Positions 1 through 8,955 of a DNA stretch of 64,000 nt are shown piece by piece; within the stretch, counting starts at the first letter, position 1; the number at the start of each line of letters is the position of its first letter. The stretch is from Thermasporomyces sp040195635 (lineage in GTDB: Bacteria; Actinomycetota; Actinomycetes; Propionibacteriales; Actinopolymorphaceae). A model generated the notes under the pieces. It ran no database searches, had not been told where the DNA came from, and worked only from the letters and a program-made list of their open reading frames with translations. The translations under genes were made by a program, and so were the position numbers. The stretch covers positions 62,001-126,000 of the forward strand of contig NZ_JBEFTX010000019.1 in NCBI RefSeq assembly GCF_040195635.1. Reading direction: 5' to 3'.

Positions 1-689
1 AGGACTCGGAGCGAGTGGCTGAAGTCGTCGTGGTCGGGACCGGTGGCGGTGAAGTGGCATTTGGCGTGGCAGGTCTCGGCGCGGGGGGCCACAGCGGCCA
101 GGTTGTCGTACTTGCCGGGCCCGGTCCAGTTGCCGAGGTCGATGAGCAGGCCGACCTGCCCGTCGGCGGCATCGAGGATGGTGTGCACTTTGGTGGGCCC
201 GGCCGTCAGGTCGAACCAGTTCTCGGTGACGACGCGGATGTCGGGATGGTCGGCCGCCAGTGCGGCGAGCCGGCGACCACTGGTGTGCAGTCGCTCCGGG
301 GTCGGCTGCTGCTTGCCGGCGATCACGCGGGCCCGGTGGGCACCCAGGGCGGTGGCGACGTCGAGCCAGCCGTCGATCCAGGCCTGGTGGGCGTCGGCGT
401 CCGTGGGGTGGGTGAGATCGCCGTCGTCGATGAGCACGGCGTCGAGGGTGATCTCGTCGGCGTCGAGGGCTGCGCGCAGGTCAGTCAGGTAGCCATGCTC
501 GCGGCTGGGGAGGTGGAAGTGGCAGATCTGGAGGGTGTCGTAGCCGCGGCGCCGAAGTTCGGCGGGCAGGTCCAACAGCGCCAGCCCGGCAGCGGGTTCG
601 GCCAGGCTGCCTGCCGGGCGGCCGGCTGCGTCGCCGGAGACGTACGAACCAAGGGTGCGGTGAAGTGACCAGCTCGAGACGGCACTCAT
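1..689 (-). CDS. Sugar phosphate isomerase/epimerase (TIM barrel), partial
   Basis: The reverse strand is open from an ATG at 689 to the window edge, giving about 229 residues; the C-terminus lies outside. The start is supported by GGAGGAG about ten bases upstream. The protein reads as a xylose-isomerase-like TIM barrel of the sugar phosphate isomerase/epimerase family. Likely metal ligands are the Glu in VVTENWFD, the Asp in LLIDLGNW and the His in CHAKCHF, each placed as in this family at the ends of barrel strands. Such enzymes isomerise or epimerise keto-sugars or cyclitols in the cytoplasm; the substrate cannot be told from sequence. The divergent neighbour is a polysaccharide deacetylase, in keeping with a carbohydrate locus. 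Confidence 0.85.
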   Translation of the reverse strand, partial: MSAVSSWSLHRTLGSYVSGDAAGRPAGSLAEPAAGLALLDLPAELRRRGYDTLQICHFHLPSREHGYLTDLRAALDADEITLDAVLIDDGDLTHPTDADAHQAWIDGWLDVATALGAHRARVIAGKQQPTPERLHTSGRRLAALAADHPDIRVVTENWFDLTAGPTKVHTILDAADGQVGLLIDLGNWTGPGKYDNLAAVAPRAETCHAKCHFTATGPDHDDFSHSLRV

Positions 690-842
690 GAGAAATGCGT
701 GCTCCTCCGGGGCGGGGGCGCGGATGCGAGGTCGACGCGTCGTACTCCTTGCCTGCGATCCTTGCCGAGAGGCGTGCCGAGGGACAACCTTGAGTCCAGA
801 CCTCGTGGAGCACGGCAGAGGCGGGAAGGCGGGCCGAAGGGG

Positions 843-1535
843 ATGACGCTGCACTACTTCATGCACGGGTCGCGTGATTCGTCTCGTGTCGCCGTGACGT
901 TCGACGACGGACCGAATCCACCGCGGACCGAGCAGGTCCTCGACATCCTCGCTGCGGAAGGATGCCAGGCGACGTTCTTCCTCATCGGGAAGTGGGTCGA
1001 ACGATGGCCCGACACCGTGCGCCGGATCATGGACCGCAGTCACGTGATCGGCAACCACAGTCACACCCACGTGGTGGGTGTCGGTGACTACGACGACGCC
1101 GAGGCGGCGATCTCTCATGTCACCGGAAGCCTCAGCAGGTTCGCCCGGGCACCGGCGTTCGACTACACCTCGTGTGCGCAGTCGCCGCTCGTCGCCTCGG
1201 GTGAGCTCGTCCTGATCGACGCGGACGTCAAACCGTCGGACTGGGCCAAGACGGACCCGGACGCCATCGCCGAGGCGGTCCTGTCCGATCCGAACCTCCA
1301 GGGCGGTTCGATCATCGTCCTGCATGACAGTTCGGAGCAGGACGACGCCGCGCACCGCCTCGGTCGTCCGGTGCCGATGATCGAAGCTCTTCCCACCGTC
1401 CTGCGAACGCTACGCCAGCGGGGCTACGAGCTCGTCGGGCTCGACCAGCTGGAGCTCGTTGATCCGGTGCCGTGGAATCCGGAGGTTCCGCAACCGGAAC
1501 TCCACCGGGCGGCCCAAACCACAAGCAATCCTTGA
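843..1535 (+). CDS. Polysaccharide deacetylase family protein (NodB domain)
   Basis: A 230-residue protein consisting almost entirely of one NodB homology domain, which in this family removes N- or O-acetyl groups from chitin-type polymers, xylan or peptidoglycan using a divalent metal. TFDDGP near residue 20 supplies the catalytic base and a metal Asp. The HSHTH stretch near residue 73 supplies the metal histidines, and SIIVLHDS near residue 155 is the usual late motif. The middle RPP motif is replaced by FARAPAFDY, so the active site is somewhat divergent. No signal peptide is visible, so it is either cytosolic or exported by other means. The ATG at 843 was chosen because the NodB fold begins just after it and GAAGGGG precedes it; the frame is open further upstream without family similarity. 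Confidence 0.85.
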   Translation: MTLHYFMHGSRDSSRVAVTFDDGPNPPRTEQVLDILAAEGCQATFFLIGKWVERWPDTVRRIMDRSHVIGNHSHTHVVGVGDYDDAEAAISHVTGSLSRFARAPAFDYTSCAQSPLVASGELVLIDADVKPSDWAKTDPDAIAEAVLSDPNLQGGSIIVLHDSSEQDDAAHRLGRPVPMIEALPTVLRTLRQRGYELVGLDQLELVDPVPWNPEVPQPELHRAAQTTSNP

Positions 1536-1571
1536 GGGCCGTGTGCCGCGGATGGCATAGCATCTGTCGCC

Positions 1572-2609
1572 ATGGAACCCGCGAGTGTGCGTCCTCTGGG
1601 TCGTCATGGGGTGACGGTCACCCGCCTCGGACTGGGTGGCGCACCCTTGGGCGACATGCGGGAGCGGGTCGATGAGGCGCAGGCATGGGCGACCTTGCAG
1701 GCGGCGTGGGACGCCGGTGTGCGGTACTTCGACACGGCACCGTGGTACGGACGCGGGCTGAGCGAGCACCGGTTCGGCCGTTTCCTCTCGCGCTGTCCCC
1801 GTGACGAGTTCTCCGTTTCCACCAAGGTCGGGCGCGTGCTGCGGCCAGCTCGTGAGCCGCAACGGTTTGATCCGGCACCCTGGGTCGGCGGGCTTCCCTT
1901 CGACGTCGTGTTCGACTACACCTACGACGGCATCATGCGGTCCTATGAGGACAGCCTGCAGCGGCTGGGCCTGGCCCGGGTCGATGCCCTCGTCGTGCAC
2001 GATCTCGATCACTGGTTCCACGCGCCCGAACCCCGTGTGCAGGCGTACCTGAACCAACTCGTGACAAGCGGGTGGCGTGCTCTCGAGGAACTTCGTGGCA
2101 GCGGCGTCGGCGCCGTGGGCGTTGGATTCAACGAGATCGGGATGATCCCGCGCTTTGCCGCGCTGTTCGACGTCGACTTCTTTCTGGTCGCGATGCGATG
2201 CACCCTCGCCGACCAGAGCGCCGCCGCCGAGGAACTGGTGTTGTGCGAGGAGCGCGGGATCGACATCGTTGTCGGTGCTCCCTTCCAGTCCGGGATCCTC
2301 GTCACCGGACCGATCCGTGGTGCACAGTACGACTACGCCGAGGCGAGCCCCGACCAGCTCGAGCGGGTGGGACGGATCGCGGACCTGTTCGACCGGCACG
2401 GTGTCGAGCTGGCGGCCGGCGCACTTCAGTTCCCGGCCGCGCACCCGCGCGTTGCGGCCGTGCTGGCTGGCGCGTTGAGCCCGGAACAGGTCCAGACGAA
2501 CGTGGCCAGGGCGAGTGCGGCGATCCCTGAGGTGCTGTGGAGCGACCTGCGTGCCGCGGGCCTGATCCGGGCGGATGTGCGTGTTCCACAAGGCGAGTCG
2601 GCGAGGTGA
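1572..2609 (+). CDS. Aldo/keto reductase (sugar 1-dehydrogenase-like)
   Basis: A 345-residue aldo/keto reductase barrel. The catalytic tetrad is recognisable as Asp in FDTAPW, Tyr in the adjacent WYG, Lys in STKVGR and His in VVHDLD. The overall layout, with AVGVGFNE and late AGALQFPAAHP segments, resembles the D-threo-aldose 1-dehydrogenase/L-fucose dehydrogenase branch, which oxidises C1 of free sugars to lactones with NAD(P). The substrate is an inference. It follows the deacetylase by 36 bases on the same strand and could be cotranscribed. No clear Shine-Dalgarno precedes the ATG. It may feed the lactonase/dehydratase cluster several kilobases downstream. Confidence 0.88.
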   Translation: MEPASVRPLGRHGVTVTRLGLGGAPLGDMRERVDEAQAWATLQAAWDAGVRYFDTAPWYGRGLSEHRFGRFLSRCPRDEFSVSTKVGRVLRPAREPQRFDPAPWVGGLPFDVVFDYTYDGIMRSYEDSLQRLGLARVDALVVHDLDHWFHAPEPRVQAYLNQLVTSGWRALEELRGSGVGAVGVGFNEIGMIPRFAALFDVDFFLVAMRCTLADQSAAAEELVLCEERGIDIVVGAPFQSGILVTGPIRGAQYDYAEASPDQLERVGRIADLFDRHGVELAAGALQFPAAHPRVAAVLAGALSPEQVQTNVARASAAIPEVLWSDLRAAGLIRADVRVPQGESAR

Positions 2610-2625
2610 CGGAACTCCGACGACC

Positions 2626-3540
2626 TCAGGCGAAGAAGGTCTCGTAGGCGGCCAGTCCGACCTCACCGAAGCAGTCGTCGATCTGCTGGGCTCGGCGGCG
2701 ATCGGCCCTGGGATCGTTGCGGACCGCGGAGTGGTCCCAGCTGGTGAGCATCGCGATCACGACATGCCCACGGCCTCCTTCTCCGGAGATCACCCCACAG
2801 TCGTTGCGGATGCCGCTGAACGTGCCTGTCTTGTGTGCCATGCGTACGCCTGGCGGCAGGAACCGTGGCAGCCGGTCGCGTAGTTGCTGGGCATGGAGAA
2901 TGTCGAGCATCGCGTCGCAGCCCTGGCGGTCCAGAGCAACTCCCGTCACGATCATCTCCAGGAGACGGGCCATGTCGCGTGGGGTGCCCACGTTGTTATC
3001 GGGCCCGAGGCTGTAGGCGAACCCGTCCCTGCGTACTCCGTTGGCGGCCTCCCACGCCGCCAGCGCGGCGCGGTCCTGATCAGGATCAGCGCTGGGCAGC
3101 ATGTCGGCGAAGATCTCGCCGATCGTGTGCACCACATGAATGCCGGCCAGCCCGAGACGCCGCATCCGCTCGGCGATGGCGTCGATGCCGAGCCTCCGCA
3201 TCAGCAGATCGGTCGCCGTGTTGTCACTGATCACCGTCATGAGCGTGAGCAGGTCGCGTACGGTCAGCGACAGGCCATCGTCGAGCAGAGTCAGCACTCC
3301 GCTGCCCAGCGCTTTGACGTCAGCGGACAGCTCGAGTCGGTCGTCCAGCGCGACCTTTCCGGTGCGGATCTGATGGAACGCTTCCACGAGTACGGGCACC
3401 TTGACCACGCTGGCCAGGGGTACGGGAACGTCTGCGCGGTGCGCGACCTCCTGCGCCGACTCGACGTGCCGGATCACCACCCCGACCTCCGCCTTCGACG
3501 CCTCGATCGCGGCGGTGACCCGCTGGGAGAGCTCACGCAT
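2626..3540 (-). CDS. Class A beta-lactamase-like serine hydrolase
   Basis: A 304-residue protein with the class A penicillin-recognising motifs: SVVK at residues 44-47 (nucleophile and general base), SDN at 105-107 and KTG at 237-239. The Glu166-type omega-loop motif (ExxLN) of true class A enzymes is not evident, and there is no signal peptide, so a secreted antibiotic-degrading enzyme is doubtful; a cytosolic esterase or amidase using the same fold is equally possible. The ATG overlaps the stop of the upstream GH172 gene by eight bases (ATGCGTGA), so the two are translationally coupled. Its 3' end converges on the aldo/keto reductase with 16 bases between the stop codons. Confidence 0.85.
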   Translation of the reverse strand: MRELSQRVTAAIEASKAEVGVVIRHVESAQEVAHRADVPVPLASVVKVPVLVEAFHQIRTGKVALDDRLELSADVKALGSGVLTLLDDGLSLTVRDLLTLMTVISDNTATDLLMRRLGIDAIAERMRRLGLAGIHVVHTIGEIFADMLPSADPDQDRAALAAWEAANGVRRDGFAYSLGPDNNVGTPRDMARLLEMIVTGVALDRQGCDAMLDILHAQQLRDRLPRFLPPGVRMAHKTGTFSGIRNDCGVISGEGGRGHVVIAMLTSWDHSAVRNDPRADRRRAQQIDDCFGEVGLAAYETFFA

Positions 3541-4654
3541 CTGTGGCCTCCGAGTCTGGCCCGCCCGGCGACGGTGGCGGGAGCGGCGGAAAGTCCGCGC
3601 GTGGCAGGCGCTCATGGACCGGCAGGATCGACCGCGGAGTGTGCGGCTCGAGCTGATACCAGTAGGCGGTGCTGGAGAAGTCGTCGCTGCGCCGATTGGC
3701 ATGCCCGTGTTCGATCGAGACGCGAATCCTCCGGCTGAACCGTACGGGATCCAGCAGATGCCATCGGTACCACGAGATGTATCCGGTGAAGTTGTGGCCC
3801 TGTGAGAGGGTCAACCCGAAGAACGGCGAGTCGAACTTCTCGTCCGGTCCCCAGGCGGTGTTGAAGTAGTCTTCAGTCCCGGTGCCGTGCAGAGTGGGTG
3901 GCCAGCGGGTTCCTTCGGCATCGTCGTCGACGAAGATCATCTCGTCACCTTCGCCGTACCAGTTCCAGCCGTCGATCTTGCTGTTGCGCAGGGGATGGAT
4001 GTTCAGGTTGCATCCGACGTACTGCCCCGATCCCTCCGCGTCGAGGATCAGGTAGTTCCCTTCGTCGCTGAGATTGGTGTCAGCGTGCTGGAACGTGTGG
4101 TCGGGCATCTCCGGCGGCTCGACGATGCCGTCCGTGGGGTTCTGGCGATTCCACCACGCATGCAGGCGACCCAGATCCTCGCGGGGAGAGTCCCATTCCT
4201 CGTAGTCGATGTTGTAGTAGAGCCGCGTCTCGGTGACGTCGTTCTCACTGGTCACCTCGATCCGCGCGCCGGTGGAGAAGGGCATCGGAAGGTAGCAGTT
4301 CAGACCGCTGCCATCGCGCGGCGCCATGACCATCGGAAGGGACGAGTAGGTCGTCGACGTGGCGTGGCCCACGCCGAAGAAGTCGCCCAGCGGTGTCACG
4401 ACGCACGGCGTGCTCGCGCCGTCCCAGTACATCTTCAGGACGAGCTTGCGCAGCCACAGTGGCTCGAGGCTCTCACTGGTGATCCAGATGTGCGTCACAC
4501 AGCCGGCACCCTCGGTCTCCAGCAGGGTGGCCGTCTGCCCGCGGGCGAGGCTGATCCGGTCGAGATTCCCGCCGGTGCGGTCCCAGCTCGATGCCCGCCG
4601 GGATCGGCGGGAGTTGTCGACGCGGACAAAGCTGAACCAGTTGAAGTCCTCCAC
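3533..4654 (-). CDS. DUF2961/GH172 family glycoside hydrolase
   Basis: A 373-residue protein of the DUF2961 family, now GH172, whose characterised members act on difructose anhydride, alpha-D-fructofuranosides or alpha-D-arabinofuranosides. Family hallmarks are an N-terminal segment with a conserved GAGCVTHIWIT stretch, a double jelly-roll composition, and GTGTEDYFNTAWG near residue 260, containing a conserved acidic active-site residue. The start was placed at GTG 4654 because GAGGAG lies six bases before it; the alternative TTG at 4660 directly abuts that sequence. It has no signal peptide and probably acts on imported oligosaccharides. It is translationally coupled to the beta-lactamase-like gene. 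Confidence 0.88.
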   Translation of the reverse strand: MEDFNWFSFVRVDNSRRSRRASSWDRTGGNLDRISLARGQTATLLETEGAGCVTHIWITSESLEPLWLRKLVLKMYWDGASTPCVVTPLGDFFGVGHATSTTYSSLPMVMAPRDGSGLNCYLPMPFSTGARIEVTSENDVTETRLYYNIDYEEWDSPREDLGRLHAWWNRQNPTDGIVEPPEMPDHTFQHADTNLSDEGNYLILDAEGSGQYVGCNLNIHPLRNSKIDGWNWYGEGDEMIFVDDDAEGTRWPPTLHGTGTEDYFNTAWGPDEKFDSPFFGLTLSQGHNFTGYISWYRWHLLDPVRFSRRIRVSIEHGHANRRSDDFSSTAYWYQLEPHTPRSILPVHERLPRADFPPLPPPSPGGPDSEATDA

Positions 4655-4791
4655 TGCCAACTCCTCGGTCTACGTTTGCCGAAGGGGTCGCGTCCAGGGC
4701 TCCCGCGTGGCCGCGCTCCGCAAGCGCGCCCGAGCCGCCGCCCCGATCTCACCATGGGCCGACGGCGACAACAAGAGGGAGGCTGAACGAC

Positions 4792-5832
4792 ATGGGCACG
4801 TCGCAGGAGGGGCGGGAGCTGGCAAGCCAGCGGGATCTGGCGGGCGAGGTCGCGTGGGCTCTCTCGAAGCTGGGTCTCGAGGACCTCCACCGGAACGCCT
4901 TGACGACGCTTGCCGAGGTCGGGCCGCCGCCCGATCCGGTGCGGCTGCCCCCGCCGGCTGCGGCAGCCGCGCTGTTCGACCGGCTGGGGCTGGCTTCGCG
5001 GGACATCGAAGAAGCGATCGCCGCGCGACCCGACAGGCGGAGGCAGCCGGCGCTGTGGTGGCTGCTCGAACGCTGCCACCATCGGCTGCTCCAGCGCATG
5101 GGTCGCACAGGCGACCTGGGGCCCTGGCCATCGCTACCGGAGGAGGTCGGGCCGGCTGGGCGCTACCTCTACATCTGGGTCCTCCTCGCCACCGTGCCGG
5201 CCGTCGGGCGCTACCACCGCGAGCGCGGCATCTCCGAGGAGACCTCATGGGAGACCCTGTCGGCACTGGGGGCCCAGGTTGCCAACCACCGGGCGCTGTT
5301 CGGCACGGGAGGGCTGCACACGCAGGAGTGGATGACGGTGCACTTCCGCGGCCTGCTGTACGCACTGGGACGGCTCTATTTCGAGCGGCTCCCGATCTGG
5401 TTCGACGCCGCGGGTTCGGTCGGCGGGCGCCGTCTGCCACAACGCGGCGACTGGTCTCTCGGCGTGCACATTCCGCAGGGTCGACTGACGCCGGAGGCCT
5501 GTGAGGCCTCCTTCGCGAGGGCGCGAGCGTTCTTCCCGAGGCACTTCCCCGGCGAGGACTGCCGGTACGCCACCTGTGTTTCGTGGATCCTCGACCCCCA
5601 ACTCGAGGAGTACCTGTCGCCCGCGACCAACATCGTGCAGTTCCAGCGGCGGTTCACGCTGCTGCCGGCGGGGGAGGCGAGCGACAACGCGACAGTGGTC
5701 GAGTTCGTGTTCCGGCGCCGATTGGCCGAACTCGACGACCTTCCCCGAGAGACCACCCTGCAGCGGGCCATCGTCGACCACATCCGCGCGGGCCGCCACT
5801 GGAAGTTCCGCACTGGTTGGTTCGAGCTGTGA
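4792..5832 (+). CDS. Acyltransferase with NAT_N and GNAT_C-like domains
   Basis: A 346-residue protein matching the two-part acyltransferase family seen in many actinomycetes: a helical N-terminal domain (about residues 1-120) followed by a GNAT-like C-terminal domain (about residues 140-340). Useful markers are the MTVHFRGLLYALGRLYFERLP segment and the LGVHIPQGRLTPEAC segment. This family is only known by domain annotation and its acceptor is unknown, so the function is simply probable acyl transfer. GGGAGG lies ten bases ahead of the ATG. It is divergent from the GH172 operon across a 137-base intergenic region. Confidence 0.75.
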   Translation: MGTSQEGRELASQRDLAGEVAWALSKLGLEDLHRNALTTLAEVGPPPDPVRLPPPAAAAALFDRLGLASRDIEEAIAARPDRRRQPALWWLLERCHHRLLQRMGRTGDLGPWPSLPEEVGPAGRYLYIWVLLATVPAVGRYHRERGISEETSWETLSALGAQVANHRALFGTGGLHTQEWMTVHFRGLLYALGRLYFERLPIWFDAAGSVGGRRLPQRGDWSLGVHIPQGRLTPEACEASFARARAFFPRHFPGEDCRYATCVSWILDPQLEEYLSPATNIVQFQRRFTLLPAGEASDNATVVEFVFRRRLAELDDLPRETTLQRAIVDHIRAGRHWKFRTGWFEL

Positions 5833-5876
5833 AACGACGATGGCCCTGGCCGGGAACGACCTGTTAGCCTTTCACT

Positions 5877-5908
5877 GTATCTCGGAGTCATTTCCGATAT
5901 CTCAGATT
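5877..5908. promoter_or_regulatory. Candidate operator with two CTGAGATA-like half-sites
   Basis: Within the AT-rich leader of the oxidoreductase operon, the reverse strand reads TCTGAGATATCGG and, 20 bases on, CCGAGATACAG. Closely related words recur only ahead of the lyase gene at 10.7 kb, in the divergent promoter at 16.2 kb and, more weakly, ahead of the iclR gene. This suggests a shared regulator. The regulator is not identified. Confidence 0.4.
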
Positions 5909-5930
5909 GTTGGGGAGGGTCGGTGGACGC

Positions 5931-6959
5931 ATGGACGACGGCTCGACCACCCCGGTCCGTGTTGCGCTCGTCGGGCTCGGTGACATCGGACTCGGCGCAC
6001 ATCTTCCAGCTCTGTTGCGCTCGGAGAGGGTCGCCCTGGTCGGTGTCGTCGATCCGCGTCCCGAGCGTCGAGCGCTTGCCGTCGAGGCCGCCGGCAGCGA
6101 CGTTCCGGCGTACGCGGACATCGACGACCTCGGCAGCGCTACCGCCGCCGACGCCGTGGTACTCGCCACCCCACCCTGGGTCACCACCGGTCTCGCCGCC
6201 ACGATCCTCCGGACCGGGCAGTACGTGCTGGCGGAGAAACCCCTGGCCACCTCCGTCGCGGCGACCCACGCTCTCGTCGAGCTTCCGCCTGCGGACCTCG
6301 CGCGGCTCCAGGTGGGCCTCACCTATCGACATGATCCGGCTCTTGCCAGGCTGCGGACCTGGATTCGCGACGGCCCGCTCGATGGTCCACTGCTGATCCG
6401 CGCACACATCTACGACGAACGCCTGGACCCGACCGACCCCGCCCACAGTCACCGGATCCGTGAGGCGCTCGCCCATGGCTCGCCGGTCGTCCACGAGGGT
6501 GCGCACGTGTTCGACTGGCTGGCGTACCTGCTGGATGGTTCGCCGGAGCGGGTGGCCGATGCCTGGGCCGTACGCACGGACGCAACGTTCGCCTCGCCCA
6601 ACCTGACCGGCGCCCGGCTCGCGTACCCCAGAGGGACGACCGCCCTGGTGGAGTTCGGCTGGCTGACCGACGGGCTGCCGCGCTGTGAGCTGAGCCTGTT
6701 GGGCCAGCGTGCCTACGCCGTGCTCGACGGGTTCACCTTCCGGCTGCGGCTGACGATGGCAACCGGTGTCGAGGTCGTCGACGATCCCGTCGATCGGACC
6801 ACCCGGTGTTTCGACCGGCAGGTGGCGGCATTCGTCGACCTGGTGAAGGGACGCGTGGACAAGGCCGTGCCAGGCCTCGCGGAGGGGTTTGCCAGTCTCA
6901 GCCTGGCAGAGGAGGTCGCCCGGCGGGCGACTACAGGTCCATCCGGGCGGAGGGAGTAG
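5931..6959 (+). CDS. Gfo/Idh/MocA family NAD(P)-dependent oxidoreductase
   Basis: A 342-residue dehydrogenase of the glucose-fructose oxidoreductase/inositol dehydrogenase family. The N-terminal Rossmann fold has GLGDIGLGAH, and the canonical catalytic EKP appears in LAEKPLATS near residue 103. A C-terminal alpha/beta dimerisation domain follows, with GSPVVHEGAHVFDW carrying the usual His/Asp pair. It would oxidise a sugar or cyclitol hydroxyl. GGGGAGGG precedes the ATG; a TTG 24 bases upstream is in frame but less well placed. It begins a tight run of catabolic genes, with the next start two bases after its stop. Confidence 0.9.
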   Translation: MDDGSTTPVRVALVGLGDIGLGAHLPALLRSERVALVGVVDPRPERRALAVEAAGSDVPAYADIDDLGSATAADAVVLATPPWVTTGLAATILRTGQYVLAEKPLATSVAATHALVELPPADLARLQVGLTYRHDPALARLRTWIRDGPLDGPLLIRAHIYDERLDPTDPAHSHRIREALAHGSPVVHEGAHVFDWLAYLLDGSPERVADAWAVRTDATFASPNLTGARLAYPRGTTALVEFGWLTDGLPRCELSLLGQRAYAVLDGFTFRLRLTMATGVEVVDDPVDRTTRCFDRQVAAFVDLVKGRVDKAVPGLAEGFASLSLAEEVARRATTGPSGRRE

Positions 6960-6961
6960 CC

Positions 6962-7744
6962 GTGATCGACTTTCATACGCACACACCGGCGTGGAAGAGC
7001 GCGACCTGGCTTGCCGGTGCGGCGTTCGGTGCCGGTGAGTTCGTGCAGTTCATGGACTCTGCCGGGATCGATGCCGCCGTGGTGCTGAGTCATGACGGCC
7101 TCTTCGACCCCACACCCGAGGCGAACGACGACGTGGCGGGATTCGTCGCCGAGTATCCCGACCGCATGCTGGCCTTCGGGACGGCCAGTCCTCGCCAGCG
7201 CACGGCGGTCGCCGAGGTCGAACGCTGCTTCACGACGCTAGGCATGGCCGGCCTGAAGCTCCATCCGTGGCTGCAGGGGTTCTCGATGCACGAGCGCAGC
7301 CTTGATCCGATCTGCGAGGTCGTCACCGCGGCCGGCGGCGTGCTGCTCTGCCACGACGGCACGCCGCCGTACTCCACGCCGCTGCAGATCGCCGCGCTGG
7401 CGCGGCGGCATCCGCGGCTTCCGGTGGTCCTCGGCCACGGCGGCTTGCACGACTGCTGGCGGGAGGCGCTCGCCGCGACGGTGGAGACGCCGAACCTCTA
7501 CCTGTGTGTGTGCGGAACCCCGCCGTACGCCGCCCGCAGGATTCTCGCGCAGGCGCCGCCGGGAAAGGTCTTGTTCGGTACGGACGCGGGACTGTCCGAC
7601 AAGCCCAGCCAGGACTACGCGGTCGCGCGGGTCCGGGAGATCGACGGCTGGGGAGCGACGCCGGACCAGCGGCGGGCGATGCTCGTCGATGCACCACATG
7701 CACTGCTGGAGAAGTGGATCGGCCCGCGGAAGGTGGCGACATGA
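6962..7744 (+). CDS. Amidohydrolase family protein (putative lactonase), first of three
   Basis: A 260-residue metal-dependent TIM-barrel hydrolase of the amidohydrolase-2 group. It keeps the metal ligands: HTH at residues 5-7, His in LLCHDGTPP, His in VVLGHGG and Asp in LFGTDAGL. Members of this group include sugar lactonases (COG3618-like) and decarboxylases. Beside a dehydrogenase and a sugar-acid dehydratase, hydrolysis of an aldono-lactone is the most likely job, but this is inference. The GTG start lies two bases after the preceding stop, and its own stop overlaps the next start as ATGA, indicating translational coupling. Confidence 0.85.
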   Translation: MIDFHTHTPAWKSATWLAGAAFGAGEFVQFMDSAGIDAAVVLSHDGLFDPTPEANDDVAGFVAEYPDRMLAFGTASPRQRTAVAEVERCFTTLGMAGLKLHPWLQGFSMHERSLDPICEVVTAAGGVLLCHDGTPPYSTPLQIAALARRHPRLPVVLGHGGLHDCWREALAATVETPNLYLCVCGTPPYAARRILAQAPPGKVLFGTDAGLSDKPSQDYAVARVREIDGWGATPDQRRAMLVDAPHALLEKWIGPRKVAT

Positions 7745-8907
7745 GCGATACGACGGCGACAGCGGCAGAGGTCCTGGCCGGCAAGGCGAGCCCGAAACCG
7801 GTCGCTGCCACGGTCGCTGCGGTCCACACCGCCCTGGTGAGCCTTCCGGCGCACCCGGACCTCATCGTCCACGGAGCCAGGGGAAGCCACGACCACTCCG
7901 ACTTCTGTGTCGTCCGCGTGGTGACGAGTGAGGGCGTCGAGGGGTTCGGCGAGGTGAGTGCCACGCCGCTGTGGAGCGGTGAGGACGGGGTCTCCGCCCG
8001 CCACTTCATCGAGACCGTGCTCGCTCCGGCCCTTGTCAACCGTCCCTTGGCGCCGGTCGCGGCGCTGGAGGACCTGATGGACGACCGGCTGGCGGCCAAC
8101 CCGTTCACGAAGGCGGGCGTCGCCACCGCACTCTGGGATGCGTACGCCACAAGCCTCGACGTACCGCTCGCGGTCGCGCTCGGCGGGCCACTGCGGACGG
8201 AGGTTCCGATCAAACTCTCGCTCTCCGGCGACGGCGAACGGCTGGAACAGGTGCATGCCGCGGCCGTCAAGGCGGGCTTTGCGGCGTTCAAGGTCAAGGT
8301 GGGTCTGGGGGTTGCCGGTGATCTCGCGCGGGTGGCGCTCGCTCGGAGGCTGGTGGGTGAGCAGGGATTCCTGGGTGTGGATGCCAACGGAGGTTGGCGT
8401 CGCGGTGAGGCGCGGGGCGCCGTTGAGGCGCTTCGACCCTACGACATCGCCTTCGTCGAGCAGCCGGTCGAGAGATCCGACCTCGAGGGAATGGCGGCAC
8501 TTCGCGACCTCGGTTTTCCGATTGTCGCCGACGAGTCGGTCTTCGACCTGCCAGATCTCCGCCGGCTGATCGGTGCCGATGCCGCCGATGTGGTGAGTGT
8601 CTATGTGGGCAAGGCGGGTGGGCCGGGTCGCGCGGTCGAGCTCGCCAGGGTCGCCCATGCGTTCGGGCTCCAGAGCCTGCTCGGGTCCAACGGCGAGCTT
8701 GGTCTCGGCGCCGCCGCACAGGTCCATGCCGCGGCCGCGATGCCTGGCCTCACCACGGATCTCCCGTCCGACATCATCGGCGCGCACTACTACGCCGAGG
8801 ACATCTTGGCCGAACCGCTGCCGAGCGACGGCCGGACCGTGCGGCTTCCGCCCGGACCCGGTCTCGGCGTACGGCTGCGCGACGACGTGCTGGCGCGGCT
8901 GCACTGA
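7741..8907 (+). CDS. Mandelate racemase/muconate lactonizing enzyme family protein
   Basis: A 388-residue enolase-superfamily enzyme. The capping domain occupies about residues 20-150 and the barrel follows. KVKVG near residue 183 supplies the catalytic Lys pair, DANGGW, FVEQPVE and VADES supply the three acidic metal ligands, and a His-containing LGAAAQVHAA segment lies late. Superfamily members dehydrate sugar acids, epimerise dipeptides or cycloisomerise muconates. The gene context of lactonase, Gfo/Idh dehydrogenase and DapA-type lyase favours an aldonate dehydratase. The ATG overlaps the previous stop codon. Confidence 0.87.
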   Translation: MSDTTATAAEVLAGKASPKPVAATVAAVHTALVSLPAHPDLIVHGARGSHDHSDFCVVRVVTSEGVEGFGEVSATPLWSGEDGVSARHFIETVLAPALVNRPLAPVAALEDLMDDRLAANPFTKAGVATALWDAYATSLDVPLAVALGGPLRTEVPIKLSLSGDGERLEQVHAAAVKAGFAAFKVKVGLGVAGDLARVALARRLVGEQGFLGVDANGGWRRGEARGAVEALRPYDIAFVEQPVERSDLEGMAALRDLGFPIVADESVFDLPDLRRLIGADAADVVSVYVGKAGGPGRAVELARVAHAFGLQSLLGSNGELGLGAAAQVHAAAAMPGLTTDLPSDIIGAHYYAEDILAEPLPSDGRTVRLPPGPGLGVRLRDDVLARLH

Positions 8908-8955
8908 GCGGCCAGAACCCGACAGAGCCAACAGCAGAAGGGATGTGGTGGCCCG

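Noticed and set aside
4655..4660. TTG 4660 as the GH172 start
   Set aside because: GAGGAG directly abuts the TTG, leaving no spacing; GTG 4654 is six bases after it.
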